Assembly (NCBI GenBank): GCA_016871775.1
Contig: VHCI01000001.1
Location: 45,776 to 109,775 of the forward strand
From: Verrucomicrobiota bacterium
GTDB lineage: Bacteria; Verrucomicrobiota; Verrucomicrobiia; Opitutales; Opitutaceae
Reading direction: 5' to 3'
DNA: 64,000 bases
Program-made: the position numbers and the translations under genes
Notes under the pieces: generated by a model
What the model was told of the DNA's origin: nothing
What the model saw: the letters and a program-made list of their open reading frames with translations, nothing else
Database searches by the model: none
In this document: positions 30,696 to 41,161 of the stretch, piece by piece
Position numbering within the stretch: the stretch's first letter is position 1
Layout of the letters: each line of letters starts with the position of its first letter

Positions 30696-32115
30696 GCAAG
30701 TCGTGGAGGACGCGCGCTGGCTCGACTCCGGTGAGTCGCGCATCGAGACCCTGGAAGCGGACGCTGAAGGCCTCGTGCCGGACGCCCAGCAGGTGCAGCA
30801 TCGTGGCGTGCAGGTCGTGCACGGTGCACACCCGGTCGACGGCGGCGTAGCCGAGCTCGTCGGTCGCCCCGTACACCAGGCCGGGCCGGACGCCGCCGCC
30901 GGCAAGCCACATCGACATCGCGCGGTTGTGGTGGTCCCGGCCCGTGGTGCCCTTGTCGCCCTGCGCCATCGGGGTGCGGCCGAACTCGCCGGTCCAGACG
31001 ACCAGGGTGTCGTCGAGCATCCCGCGTTGCCGGAGGTCGCGCACCAGTGCCGCGGAGGCCTGGTCCGTCTCGCGCGCCCGCAGCGGCAGCTCCTCGCGCA
31101 GCTGGCTGTGGTGATCCCAGTCGCGGTGGTAGAGCTGGATGAAGCGAACGCCGCGCTCGGCCAGCCGGCGGGCGAGCAGGCAGTTGGCAGCGAAAGACCC
31201 GTCCCCCGGCATGCAGCCGTAGAGCGCGAGGGTCCGCGCGTCCTCGCCCCGCAGGTCGAGCAGGTCGGGCACGCTAGCTTGCAGACGGAACGCCAGCTCG
31301 TACTGCGCGATGCGGGTGGCGAGCTCGGGGTCGGGAGCGTGTGCGCCGTGCAGGCGGTTGAGGGCGTTGATCGCGCCGACGTCCGCGGCCTGCCGGCTGC
31401 GGTCCACGCCGGGCGGGTTGGCGAGGTAGTGCACCGGCTCCGCGCCGCCATGGAACTGCACGCCCTGGAATCGGCCGGGCAGGAAACCGCTGCTCCATTG
31501 GCGCGAGGCCACCGGCTGCGGGGAACGGCCCGGTCCGGTCGAGATCATCACCACGAAGCCCGGCAGGTCCTCCGCCTCGCTGCCGAGCCCGTAGTTGACC
31601 CACGCGCCCATGCTCGGCCGGCCGGCGATCTGGGAACCCGTGTTCATGAACATATGCGCCGGGTCGTGGTTGATCGCCTCGGTGGTCATCGAGCGCACGA
31701 GGCAGATGTCGTCCACGATGGCGCCGAGGTGAGGAAAGAGAGAGCAGATCTCGGTGCCGTTGCGGCCGAAGCGCTTGAAGGGGAACTGGGGCGCGTGGCA
31801 GAAGAGCTTCTGCCCCTGCAGCTGCGCGAGTTGCTGGCCCCGGGTGAAGCTCTCGGGCATCGGCTCGCCGTGCATCGCCGCCAGCCGCGGCTTCGGATCG
31901 AAGGTCTCGAGCTGCGAGGGCCCGCCCGCCATCGTCAGCCAGATGACGCGCCGCACGCGCTGCGGCAGGGGCAGCGGGTGGACGGCACCGCGGGCCGGGG
32001 CGGCGCGGAGGGCGGGGCCGTGGAGCAGGGTCGCCAGCGCCACGCCCCCCACGCCTTGGGCGGAGCGGCCGAGGAAGGCGCGGCGGGTGAGGTCCGATTG
32101 GTTCAGGGGAATCAT
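30688..32115 (-). CDS. DUF1501 domain protein, Tat-type signal (second copy)
   Basis: LTRRAFLGRSAQGVGGVALATLL; VIWLTMAGGPSQLETFDPKP; WTGEFGRTPMAQGDKGTTGRDHHNRAMSMWLAGGG. Confidence 0.88.
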   Translation of the reverse strand: MIPLNQSDLTRRAFLGRSAQGVGGVALATLLHGPALRAAPARGAVHPLPLPQRVRRVIWLTMAGGPSQLETFDPKPRLAAMHGEPMPESFTRGQQLAQLQGQKLFCHAPQFPFKRFGRNGTEICSLFPHLGAIVDDICLVRSMTTEAINHDPAHMFMNTGSQIAGRPSMGAWVNYGLGSEAEDLPGFVVMISTGPGRSPQPVASRQWSSGFLPGRFQGVQFHGGAEPVHYLANPPGVDRSRQAADVGAINALNRLHGAHAPDPELATRIAQYELAFRLQASVPDLLDLRGEDARTLALYGCMPGDGSFAANCLLARRLAERGVRFIQLYHRDWDHHSQLREELPLRARETDQASAALVRDLRQRGMLDDTLVVWTGEFGRTPMAQGDKGTTGRDHHNRAMSMWLAGGGVRPGLVYGATDELGYAAVDRVCTVHDLHATMLHLLGVRHEAFSVRFQGLDARLTGVEPARVLHDLLS

Positions 32116-32119
32116 CGGT

Positions 32120-34621
32120 TCAGGAGCGGGTGATAAACTCGTGCAGGTTGAGGAGGACGCGCGCGAGGTGCGTCCACGCCGCCACTTCCGCCGGATCGGC
32201 CGCCGCCGGCACCGGCAGTTGTCCGGTGCCGAGCAGGGCCTGGGCGGCCGCGGGATCCCGGCGGTAGTCCGCGGCGTGGCGCGCCAGCAGGCGCTCCGCC
32301 TCGGCCTGTTCCGCGGGGGCCGGCGCGCGCTGGAGCGCGAGCTGCCAGGCGTGGCCAAGGCGAGCGGCCATGCCCTCCGGACCCGCGAGGACGCGCAACG
32401 CCAGGCCGCGCGCGGCCTCCACGTAGGTCGGGTCGTTGAGCAGCACGAGCGCCTGCTGGGGGACGTTGGAACGGCTCCGCGTAGCGACGCATTCCTCCCG
32501 CGACGGGGCGTCGAAGGCGAGCAGGCTGGGATGCAGGAACGTGCGCTGCCACCAGACGTAGAGCCCGCGGCGGTACTGCGCCTCGCCCGGGTCGGGCGTG
32601 TACTCGCGGGGCGGGAAGTTGAGGTTCATCCAGTAGCCGGCCGGCTGGTACGGCTTCACCGGCGGCCCGCCCACCTGGAGCGAGAGCAGGCCGCCCGCGG
32701 CGAGGGCGCGATCCCGCACCAGCTCCGCGTCGAGCCGGAAGGCGCCCTGGCGGGCGAGCGACCGGTTCTCGGGATCCGCCGCCAGCTCCGCGGGGTCCGC
32801 TAGGGAGGAACGGCGGTAGGCGCGACTCAGCACGATCGTGCGGATGACGTGTCGCGTGTCCCAGCCGCTGGCCATGAATTCCGCAGCAAGCCAGTCCAGC
32901 AGCATCTGCTGCGGGGGCAGTTCGCCCTGGCTGCCTAGGTCCTCCGGGTGCCGGCTGAGCGCCAGCCCGAAGAACTGCGCCCAGAGCCGGTTGACGACGG
33001 CGCGGGCGGTGAGTGGGTTCTCGGCGGACACCAGCCAGCGCGCGAGGTCGAGGCGGTCTGGGACGCGGCCCCCGAAGTCGGGCCCGGGCAGGAAGCCCGG
33101 CAGCGCCGCGGTGACGATCTCCCCTGACTCGTCCATCCAGTTGCCGCGCGGTTGGACCCGAACGACGCGGGCCGGACGCACGGAGACGGTGACGAGGCTC
33201 TTCGGCAGGGAGTTGTGGTAGGCCTGCCGCGCGGCGGAGGCGGCGGCGAGGGCGGCGCGTTCCGGGGCGCCCACCGCGGATGCGCCCCGGTGATGATCGC
33301 GCAGGAGCGTCCGCTCGCGTTCATTGCGCTGCGCGGGCGCCTTGGCGAGGGCCGCCCGCACCTGCTTGCGGGCCCGGTCGGCGGCCGCGCCGCCGGCGGC
33401 GGGCGCGGGTTCCGTTCCCGCGGAGGTTTCCCACGCGGGTTGGGCCGCGTCGATGGCGGGCAGGAGGCTTTCGTACGCGGTCCGCGCCGCGGCCTCGTCC
33501 GCCAAGAGGGCGTCGAGTCGGGACCTTTGCGCGGGCTCGAGCACGAGCATGCCCTCCTCGCGGCGTCCAATCGCGGGTTCCCGCACGTCCGCGAAGAAGG
33601 CGCCCAGCGCGTAGAAGTCCCGCATCGTCCAAGGGTCGAACTTGTGGTCGTGGCATTGGGCGCAGCCGGTGGTCTGGCCGAGCCAGGCGGTGCCGATCGC
33701 GCGCACGCGGTCCGCGAGCATCCGCGACTCGTAGTCCTTCGGCTGGGCGCCGCCCTCCTCAGTGGATAGGAGCAGGCGGTTAAACCCCGAGGCCACGCGG
33801 GTCTCGTCGCTCGCGTCCGGCAACAGGTCGCCGGCGATCTGCTCGAGGGTGAAGCGGTCGAAGCGCTGGTTGCGGTGGAAGCTGCGGACAACCCAGTCCC
33901 GGTACGGCCAGACGTTGCGCGGGTTGTCGCTATGGTAGCCGATGGTGTCGGCGTAGCGCACGGCGTCGAGCCAGCCGAGGGCGAGGCGCTCGCCGTGGTG
34001 GGGGCTGGCGAGGAGACGTTCCACTAGGCGCGCGTAGGCGTCGGGCGCGGGATCGGCGACGAAGGCCGCGACCTCGGCGGGGGAGGGCGGTAACCCGGTG
34101 AGGTCGGCGTGGAGGCGCCGGATCAGCGTGCGGCGGTCCGCTTCCGGAGCGGGCGTCAGCCCGCCGACGGCTAACCGGCGGTCAAGCAGGTGGTCGACCC
34201 CGTTCTCCCCCGCGGGGATGACGGCGCGCCGCGGCGGGTCATAGGCCCAGTGATGCTGGTAGGTCGCGCCCTCGCGGATCCAGCGTTCGAGCAGGGCGCG
34301 TGCGGCTGGGCTGACGGGCTTGTTGGCCTCCGGGGGCGGCATCACCTCGTCGGCGTGCAGCGAGGCGAGGCGGAGCAGCAGCTCGCTCGTCTCGGGCCGG
34401 CCCGGCTGGAGGGCCCCCCGGGCGATCGCGTCCTCGCGCACATCGAGCCGCAGCTTGCCCTTGCGGTTGGCCGCGTCGGGTCCGTGACAGGCGAAGCAGT
34501 GTTCCGCCAGCAGGGGCCGGATGTCGCGGTTGAACTCGACGGCGTCCGCGGTCGCGGCGCGGACGGGCGGGAGCGGAAGGGCCGCGAGCAGCGCGGCGGC
34601 GATGCGGGGCAGGGGAGGCAT
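32120..34621 (-). CDS. PSCyt1-DUF1549-DUF1553 (PSD1) cytochrome-type exported protein, short form
   Basis: [20 protein letters not shown] and [63 protein letters not shown] trimmed to MPPLPRIAAALL. Confidence 0.88.
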   Translation of the reverse strand: MPPLPRIAAALLAALPLPPVRAATADAVEFNRDIRPLLAEHCFACHGPDAANRKGKLRLDVREDAIARGALQPGRPETSELLLRLASLHADEVMPPPEANKPVSPAARALLERWIREGATYQHHWAYDPPRRAVIPAGENGVDHLLDRRLAVGGLTPAPEADRRTLIRRLHADLTGLPPSPAEVAAFVADPAPDAYARLVERLLASPHHGERLALGWLDAVRYADTIGYHSDNPRNVWPYRDWVVRSFHRNQRFDRFTLEQIAGDLLPDASDETRVASGFNRLLLSTEEGGAQPKDYESRMLADRVRAIGTAWLGQTTGCAQCHDHKFDPWTMRDFYALGAFFADVREPAIGRREEGMLVLEPAQRSRLDALLADEAAARTAYESLLPAIDAAQPAWETSAGTEPAPAAGGAAADRARKQVRAALAKAPAQRNERERTLLRDHHRGASAVGAPERAALAAASAARQAYHNSLPKSLVTVSVRPARVVRVQPRGNWMDESGEIVTAALPGFLPGPDFGGRVPDRLDLARWLVSAENPLTARAVVNRLWAQFFGLALSRHPEDLGSQGELPPQQMLLDWLAAEFMASGWDTRHVIRTIVLSRAYRRSSLADPAELAADPENRSLARQGAFRLDAELVRDRALAAGGLLSLQVGGPPVKPYQPAGYWMNLNFPPREYTPDPGEAQYRRGLYVWWQRTFLHPSLLAFDAPSREECVATRSRSNVPQQALVLLNDPTYVEAARGLALRVLAGPEGMAARLGHAWQLALQRAPAPAEQAEAERLLARHAADYRRDPAAAQALLGTGQLPVPAAADPAEVAAWTHLARVLLNLHEFITRS

Positions 34622-34688
34622 AGCCGATCGCGTGAGCGTGGCCCGGGCGCGCCGCGGGCGGCAATCCCGAATGCGCGGCCGCGGAGCG

Positions 34689-35762
34689 TCAGCCGAAGAC
34701 GCCGCCCCCGAGCAGACGTTCGCCTTCGTAGAGCGCGAGGATCTGGCCGGGAGCGAGCCCGCGTTGCGGCCGCGCGAAGCGCACCTCGGCTGCGCCATTG
34801 CCCAGCGGATTGAAGGCCATCGGCACGCGCGGATCGCGGTGCCGCACGCGGCCCTCGAGCGGGCCCGCGACCTGCACCGGTTCTGCCAGCCAGCTGAGGG
34901 ACTCGATCCTGGCCGTGGTGTGGAACAGGCCGGGAGCCGCGGGCTCGCCGAAAGCGACCAGCAGGGCCCGGTCGGCCGCCCGCTTGCCGACCACGACGTA
35001 GGCGCGGTGGTCCGTGTTCGACGGCACGCCGATGCCGCGCCTCTGGCCAAGGGTGTAATAGTGGAGTCCCCGGTGCTGACCCACCTCACGGCCGTCCGCG
35101 GCGCGCACGATGGGCCCGGGTGCGTCCGGCACGTGGGCCCGCAGGAAATCGGCCATCCGCACCTTGCCGATGAAACAGATGCCCTGGCTGTCCCGCTTGT
35201 CGGCGTTCGGCAGGCCCGCCTCCCGGGCGATCCGGCGCAGCTCGGGCTTGGTCAGGTGGCCCACGGGGAAGCGTGCGTCCGCCAGTTGCTCGGGCCGCAG
35301 GAGGGCGAGGAAGTAGGTCTGGTCCTTACCCTGGTCCACGCCCTCGAGCAGCGCGGGGCCGCCGGGGCCATCCACGCGGCGGGCATAGTGCCCGGTCGCG
35401 ACCGCGGAGAAACCCTGGGCGCGCGCCCAGTCGCGGAACACGCCGAACTTCACCTCCCGGTTGCACATCACGTCCGGGTTCGGGGTGAAGCCCCGCTCGT
35501 ATCCCGACAACAGGTACTGCACCACCCGCGCCCGGTACTCGCGCATCAGGTTCACCACCTCGAAGCTGATGCCCGCGTGGGCGGCCACCGCCCGCGCGTC
35601 CGCGATGTCCTGCTCCCAAGGGCAATCACCGAGGATTCCCTCCTCGTTGATCCAGTTCTTCATATAAGCGCCCGCCACGGCGTGCCCGGCCCGCCGGAGC
35701 AGGAGGGCGGCGACGGCGCTGTCGACGCCTCCGGAGAGCGCCACGAGGATGCGTTCCGCCAT
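34689..35762 (-). CDS. mnmA: tRNA-specific 2-thiouridylase
   Basis: [62 protein letters not shown]. Confidence 0.95.
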   Translation of the reverse strand: MAERILVALSGGVDSAVAALLLRRAGHAVAGAYMKNWINEEGILGDCPWEQDIADARAVAAHAGISFEVVNLMREYRARVVQYLLSGYERGFTPNPDVMCNREVKFGVFRDWARAQGFSAVATGHYARRVDGPGGPALLEGVDQGKDQTYFLALLRPEQLADARFPVGHLTKPELRRIAREAGLPNADKRDSQGICFIGKVRMADFLRAHVPDAPGPIVRAADGREVGQHRGLHYYTLGQRRGIGVPSNTDHRAYVVVGKRAADRALLVAFGEPAAPGLFHTTARIESLSWLAEPVQVAGPLEGRVRHRDPRVPMAFNPLGNGAAEVRFARPQRGLAPGQILALYEGERLLGGGVFG

Positions 35763-35765
35763 AAC

Positions 35766-37091
35766 TCAGCGGGGCGCGAGGATCCGCGAACGCGTCGCCG
35801 GCGGCAGGCCCGCGTCCTCGAGCCACCGGCGGGCGGCCGCCGGGTCGAGGGCGCGCCAGACCGCGTGGGCGGCGGCCAGCGCGTTGGTCCGCGTCGGCTC
35901 CGCGGGCAACCCTCCCGCCCACGCCACCGCCTCGGCGGGCGACGACTGAGCCCAAGCGGAAGCGAGCGTGACGAAGGCCGCGTCGCGCGCGGACGGGGCT
36001 AGGGACTCCGCCCACGCGACTGCCTCCGCGGGACGCGCCGCGAGGTGGATCACGAACTGGCCGGCTAGGTAATCGAGGGTCGGTCCCGCGGGCAGTTCGA
36101 GGACGTACCGCGCCGCGGCCGCGGGATCGCGTTGCGCCCACACCGCTAGCACGGAGCCGAGCGCGAGCCAGCGGGTGAAGTCGATCGTGAGCCCGTTGCT
36201 CCACGCGAGGGTGGCCGGTAGGTCCCGCTCGGCGAGGGCGCGGGCCACGTCCGAGACGATGAGCGTCTGCGCGTCGCCCGGCGGTAGCGCCGGGAGGAGG
36301 CGCGCGGCCTCGTCGGGCTGACGGCGGACTAGGTGCGCGAAGGCCTGCTGCAGCACCCGCTCCTGCGCGTGGCCCGCGGGCAGGGTCGCCGCTTCGGCGA
36401 TGGCCGCGGCCGGATCCCGCGCGGCCAGTTCCTGCAGGCAGGCCTCGAGGGCCGCGGCCCGGTCGGCCCCCGGTGCACGTCCCCGCGCCCAAGCGAGGGC
36501 GGCGGCGGGATCCCGGCGGGACCAGGACTCGACCAGCGAGCGCAAGGCCGCCGCGCGGGCGGGACTGGCCGGGAGGGTTTCCCAACGCGCGAGGGCGGTG
36601 GCCGGATCCTGCTGGGCCCAGCGGCTGAAGAGGACGCCGAGGAGTTGGCCTCCGTCCCCGGGATCGGAGAACTCCTGCGCTGCCGCGAGCGCGCCCTCCG
36701 GATCCGTGAGCCCGAGTTGTTGCACCAGCAGTAAGGCCCCCTGCGTCCGTTCCGGCCCGGCGGGGACGCGGCGGAGGCGGAGGAGCGCCGCGGCCGGATC
36801 GGAGGAGACGAGCGGAGCGAAAATTCGGAAGAAGCCCTGCAGGCGGCGGCCCGGGTCCGGCTCGGAGAGCACTTGCCTCAGTTCAGCGTCGGGTCCCTCG
36901 GACGGAAGCTCGTCAGGGGCCCCGGGGGCCGGCGCTGGCGGGCGCGCGGCGGAGGGGGCAGCCGTTTGCGGCGCTGATCCCGCCTCGGGTTCCGGGGGGT
37001 GGGTGCGGGGCGTCCACAGCAGGAACAGCGCGGGCGCGCCGATCGCGGCGGCGGCCAGCAGCCAGGTGCGGAACGAGAGGGAAGGGCCCAT
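35766..37091 (-). CDS. Membrane-anchored helical-repeat protein of unknown function
   Basis: N-terminal TM (SFRTWLLAAAAIGAPALFLLW), low-complexity linker, then degenerate ~30-residue repeats around WAxxDPAAALAWaxxLPa. Confidence 0.7.
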   Translation of the reverse strand: MGPSLSFRTWLLAAAAIGAPALFLLWTPRTHPPEPEAGSAPQTAAPSAARPPAPAPGAPDELPSEGPDAELRQVLSEPDPGRRLQGFFRIFAPLVSSDPAAALLRLRRVPAGPERTQGALLLVQQLGLTDPEGALAAAQEFSDPGDGGQLLGVLFSRWAQQDPATALARWETLPASPARAAALRSLVESWSRRDPAAALAWARGRAPGADRAAALEACLQELAARDPAAAIAEAATLPAGHAQERVLQQAFAHLVRRQPDEAARLLPALPPGDAQTLIVSDVARALAERDLPATLAWSNGLTIDFTRWLALGSVLAVWAQRDPAAAARYVLELPAGPTLDYLAGQFVIHLAARPAEAVAWAESLAPSARDAAFVTLASAWAQSSPAEAVAWAGGLPAEPTRTNALAAAHAVWRALDPAAARRWLEDAGLPPATRSRILAPR

Positions 37092-37189
37092 CGAGGCGAA
37101 CGTGCGCCGCTTTCGCCGCCGGCTCAAGCGGGTCTTTCGCGCGGAGGTCCGTCTTTACAGCCGGGGGCAAAGAGCCCGAGAGTCGGGGG

Positions 37190-38104
37190 ATGAGTTGCCC
37201 CGCCCATCCCGCCCCCGCGCCCGGCCTGCCCCGCCGCGCTGTCCTGCGCACCCTTGCCGCGGCGCCCCTGCTTGGGGCGGTCGTTGCCCCGGCCGATACC
37301 CCCGCGCCCTCTTCCGAACCGGCCTACCGCGCGCAGCGGGGGCGCATTCGCCAGTCCGTGGTTCCTTGGTGCTTCCGCCCGTGGACGCTGGAGGAGCTCT
37401 GTCTTCAGGCCAAACAGCTGGGCTTGCCTTCGGTTGAGTTGGTCACCCCCGACCAATTTCCCGTCTTGAAGCGGCACGGCCTTGTCTGCGCGCTCACCGG
37501 GAGCCACGGATTCGCCAAGGGGTTCGCCCACCGGGAGGAGCATGCCGAGTGCCTGCGGATTCTGCGCGAGCGGATTGACGCCACGGCGGCGGCGGGTTTC
37601 CCGGCCGTCATCACCTTCTCCGGTTTCCGGCGCGGGATCTCCGACGAGGACGGCATGCGGAATATGGTCAACGGCCTGAAGCAGGTCGCGGGCCACGCGG
37701 AACAGGCGAAGGTGACGCTCTGCATCGAGATGCTTAACTCGCGCGTCGCCACCGAGATGAAGGGGCACCCGGACTATTTCTGCGACGATCTCGAGCGCAC
37801 GGTGGAGATCTGCCGTCGCATCGGCTCGGCGCGAGTGAAGGTGCTGTTCGACATCTACCATGTTCAGATCATGCACGGCGACGTGATCACCCGCGTGCGC
37901 CAGCACCGCGAGTGGATCGGCCACGTGCACACCGCCGGCGTCCCTGGGCGGCATGAGATTGATGACACGCAGGAAATCAATTACCCGCCGATCCTGCAGG
38001 CCCTCGCTGAGGGCGGCTACGCGGGCTACGTCGGGCAGGAGTTCATCCCGCGCGGCGACAAGGCGCGCGCGCTGGCCGACGCCGTGCGCCGCTGCGACGT
38101 GTGA
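37190..38104 (+). CDS. Exported sugar phosphate isomerase/epimerase (hydroxypyruvate isomerase-like)
   Basis: RR-containing signal (PRRAVLRTLAAAPLLGAVVA); GFPAVITFSG; TLCIEMLNSR; KVLFDIYHVQIMHGDV; GHVHTAGVPGRHEID. Confidence 0.85.
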   Translation: MSCPAHPAPAPGLPRRAVLRTLAAAPLLGAVVAPADTPAPSSEPAYRAQRGRIRQSVVPWCFRPWTLEELCLQAKQLGLPSVELVTPDQFPVLKRHGLVCALTGSHGFAKGFAHREEHAECLRILRERIDATAAAGFPAVITFSGFRRGISDEDGMRNMVNGLKQVAGHAEQAKVTLCIEMLNSRVATEMKGHPDYFCDDLERTVEICRRIGSARVKVLFDIYHVQIMHGDVITRVRQHREWIGHVHTAGVPGRHEIDDTQEINYPPILQALAEGGYAGYVGQEFIPRGDKARALADAVRRCDV

Positions 38105-38180
38105 GGCCCGGCGCCGCGCGGCGCGCGAGCATTGACAGCGGCTGCGCCCGCGCCGCACGCTGCCCGTTTCCCCGCCTGTC

Positions 38181-39719
38181 ATGTCCCAGATTATCGCCGT
38201 CCTCGACTTCGGCTCCCAGCTGACGCAGGTCATCGCCCGCCGCATCCGCGAGTGTGAGGTCTACTCGCGGATCTACCACTACTCAACCCCGGCGGCGAAG
38301 CTGCGGGCGGACGGGGTCGCGGGTATTATCCTCTCGGGCGGGCCGCAAAGCGTTTACGCTCGCCAGGCGCCGCATCCGGACCCGGAGATCTTCCGCCTTG
38401 GCGTCCCGATGCTCGGCATCTGCTACGGCGTACAGCTGATGGGGCACTTTCTCGGGGGCAAGGTGGCACCGGGCAAGGCCCGCGAGTTCGGGCACGGGGT
38501 GCTGACGGTGAAGCGTCCAGGGGCCTTGTTTCAGGGGTTGCCGCGCCAGTTGCGGGTCTGGAACTCGCACGGCGACAAGCTCACCCGGCTACCGCCCGGC
38601 TTCCAAGCCACAGGCACCACGGAGAACTCGCCTTTCGCGGTGATTGAGGACCGGCGTCGCCGGTTCCACGGCATTCAGTTCCACCCCGAGGTCTTCCACA
38701 CCGAGCGCGGCGTGGACGTGATCCGCAATTTTCTCCTCGGGGTCTGTGGCGTGAAGGCCGACTGGACCACGCGGGACTTCATCGCGCTCGCCATCGAGGG
38801 CATCCGCGCGCAGGTGGGAAAGGGGCGGGTGCTCCTCGGGCTGTCGGGCGGCGTGGATTCCTCCGTCGCCGCCGCGCTCCTGCACCGCGCGATCGGGTCC
38901 CAGCTTACCTGCGTTTTCGTCGACAACGGCCTGCTCCGCAAGGGCGAGCGGGAGGCGGTGGAGAGGCTTTACGGCGATCACTTCAGTATCGACCTGCGGG
39001 TCATCGACGCCTCCCGCACCTTCTTGCGTCGCCTCCGCGGGGTGACCGACCCGGAGCAGAAGCGGAAGATCATCGGCCGGACCTTCGTGGAAGTCTTCGA
39101 GAAGTCGCTGCGCTCGATCGGGCGCGCGGACTTCCTCGGTCAGGGCACACTCTACCCGGACGTGATCGAGAGTGTCTCGATTGCCGGCAATCCCGCCTCG
39201 CTCATTAAGACCCACCACAACGTCGGCGGCCTGCCCGAGCGGATGAAGCTGCGCCTGCTGGAGCCGCTCCGCGAGCTGTTTAAGGACGAGGTCCGCCGGG
39301 TCGGCAGCGCCCTCGGGCTGCCCCGCGAGGTGATCTGGCGGCAGCCGTTCCCCGGCCCCGGCTTGGGCGTGCGCGTGATGGGCGAGATCACCGCCGAGAA
39401 CCTGCGGGTGCTGCGCGAAGCCGACGCGGTCCTGCAGGAGGAGATGCTCCGCTCCGGGCAATATTACAAGGTGTGGCAGTCTTTCTGCGTGTTCCTGCCC
39501 GTGCGCACGGTGGGCGTCTTCGGGGACGAGCGGACCTACGACCACGTGATCGCCCTGCGGATCGTCGAGAGCACCGACGCGATGACCGCCGACTGGGCGA
39601 AGCTCCCGCACGAGCTGCTGCAGCGCATCTCGAGCCGCATCACCAACGAGGTGCGCGGGGTGGGCCGGGTGGTGTACGACGTCAGCTCCAAGCCGCCTGC
39701 GACCATCGAGTGGGAATGA
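38181..39719 (+). CDS. guaA: GMP synthase (glutamine-hydrolysing)
   Basis: GATase motif [16 protein letters not shown] pyrophosphatase [48 protein letters not shown]. Confidence 0.97.
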   Translation: MSQIIAVLDFGSQLTQVIARRIRECEVYSRIYHYSTPAAKLRADGVAGIILSGGPQSVYARQAPHPDPEIFRLGVPMLGICYGVQLMGHFLGGKVAPGKAREFGHGVLTVKRPGALFQGLPRQLRVWNSHGDKLTRLPPGFQATGTTENSPFAVIEDRRRRFHGIQFHPEVFHTERGVDVIRNFLLGVCGVKADWTTRDFIALAIEGIRAQVGKGRVLLGLSGGVDSSVAAALLHRAIGSQLTCVFVDNGLLRKGEREAVERLYGDHFSIDLRVIDASRTFLRRLRGVTDPEQKRKIIGRTFVEVFEKSLRSIGRADFLGQGTLYPDVIESVSIAGNPASLIKTHHNVGGLPERMKLRLLEPLRELFKDEVRRVGSALGLPREVIWRQPFPGPGLGVRVMGEITAENLRVLREADAVLQEEMLRSGQYYKVWQSFCVFLPVRTVGVFGDERTYDHVIALRIVESTDAMTADWAKLPHELLQRISSRITNEVRGVGRVVYDVSSKPPATIEWE

Positions 39720-39810
39720 GCCCTGCTCGCCCAGCGCCTCCGGCCCCGGCCAAACGCTGAGAAAGTGCTCGCGAATCCGGGGCTTCCGGCGGAAGATACC
39801 CGTTCGGCTC

Positions 39811-41106
39811 ATGCGTATCCTGCAGCACGCCTCCAAGTCCTTTTCCGATGAGCTCGCCGCCTTCTGCCGCTCGGCGGTGGCCCCCCGGGAGATCGCTGAG
39901 TCCGTGACCGCCATCCTCGCGGACGTTCAGGCCCGCGGCGACGAGGCCGTCTCCTATTATGCGGCCAAGTTTGACGGGGCCAAGCTGCGCGCGCGCGAGT
40001 TCCGCCTGAATCCCACGGACCTGCCCGCTGCGGCCAAGCGGGTCCCCGCCGCCGACCTCAAGGCCCTCGAGGCCGCCCGCGACTCCGTCCTCGCCTTCAA
40101 CCGCCGTGGCCTGCCGAAGGCGTGGTCCGCCCGCAACCCGCACGGCGCCGCTGTTGGGGAGAAGTTTGACCCGATCCGCCGCGTGGGGCTCTACGTACCG
40201 GGTGGCGAAGTGCCCCTGGTCTCGACTGTCCTGATGACCGCCCCGCTCGCGCGCCTTGCCGGTTGCCCCGAGATCGCCGTCTTCACTCCCTCAAGCCCCG
40301 AGGGTAAGGTCGCCGACGGGCTGCTCGCGGCGCTGCACCTCTGCGGCATCACCGAGGTCTACCGCGTCGGCGGGGTGCAGGCGGTCGGCGCGATGGCGTA
40401 CGGCACGCCGGTCATTCCGGCGGTCGACAAGATCTTCGGGCCGGGCAACGCCTACGTGTGCGAGGCCAAGCGCCAGGTTTTCGGCACCGTCGGGGTCGAC
40501 TCCCTGCCGGGGCCGAGCGAGGTGATGGTCATCGCCGACGAGTCCGCCGATGTCGCCTTTGTGGCCGCGGACCTGCTGGCGCAGGCGGAGCACGGCTCCG
40601 GCCGCGAGAAAATCTATCTTGTCTCGACCTCGGGGACGCTGCTGACGTCCGTGGCGATCGAGATTCGCACGCAGCTGCAGCTGATCACGCGCGGGGACAA
40701 GGCGATGCGAGTGCTTGAGCAGGGGATGCTCGCGATCCAAGTGGAGACCCTCGTCCAAGCCGCGGAGATCGCGAACTACGTCGCCCCGGAACACCTCGAG
40801 TTGCTCGTGCCGGAGACCGCCGCGCGCAAGCTGGTGGCGACCGTGACTACGGCGGGCGCAATGATGGTCGGGCCGTACTCGCCCACCGCGCTCGGGGATT
40901 TCGTCGCGGGCCCGAGCCACGTGCTGCCGACCGGCCGGACCGGGCGATTCCTCAGCGGTCTGCGGGTCTCCGACTTCATTCGTCGCACCAGCGTGATCCG
41001 CTATGACAAGGTCGGCGTGCGCAAGGCGGAGGCCCTCGTGGCCGCTTTCGCCGGGCTGGAGCGCCTCGACGCCCACGGTCGTTCCGTCCGGGTCCGCGTG
41101 CGGTGA
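39811..41106 (+). CDS. hisD: Histidinol dehydrogenase
   Basis: RVGLYVPGGEVPLVSTVLM, VDKIFGPGNAYVCEAKRQVFG, DSLPGPSEVMVIADE, QAEHGSG. Confidence 0.96.
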   Translation: MRILQHASKSFSDELAAFCRSAVAPREIAESVTAILADVQARGDEAVSYYAAKFDGAKLRAREFRLNPTDLPAAAKRVPAADLKALEAARDSVLAFNRRGLPKAWSARNPHGAAVGEKFDPIRRVGLYVPGGEVPLVSTVLMTAPLARLAGCPEIAVFTPSSPEGKVADGLLAALHLCGITEVYRVGGVQAVGAMAYGTPVIPAVDKIFGPGNAYVCEAKRQVFGTVGVDSLPGPSEVMVIADESADVAFVAADLLAQAEHGSGREKIYLVSTSGTLLTSVAIEIRTQLQLITRGDKAMRVLEQGMLAIQVETLVQAAEIANYVAPEHLELLVPETAARKLVATVTTAGAMMVGPYSPTALGDFVAGPSHVLPTGRTGRFLSGLRVSDFIRRTSVIRYDKVGVRKAEALVAAFAGLERLDAHGRSVRVRVR

Positions 41107-41161
41107 GGCCCCGCCGGTCCGGTGGCGCGCCTTGCCCGGCGCCCGAGTCCTTTCCCTACTG

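Noticed and set aside
38133-38180. TTGACA upstream of guaA as a promoter
   Set aside because: No acceptable -10 hexamer at 16-19 nt spacing in this GC-rich stretch.
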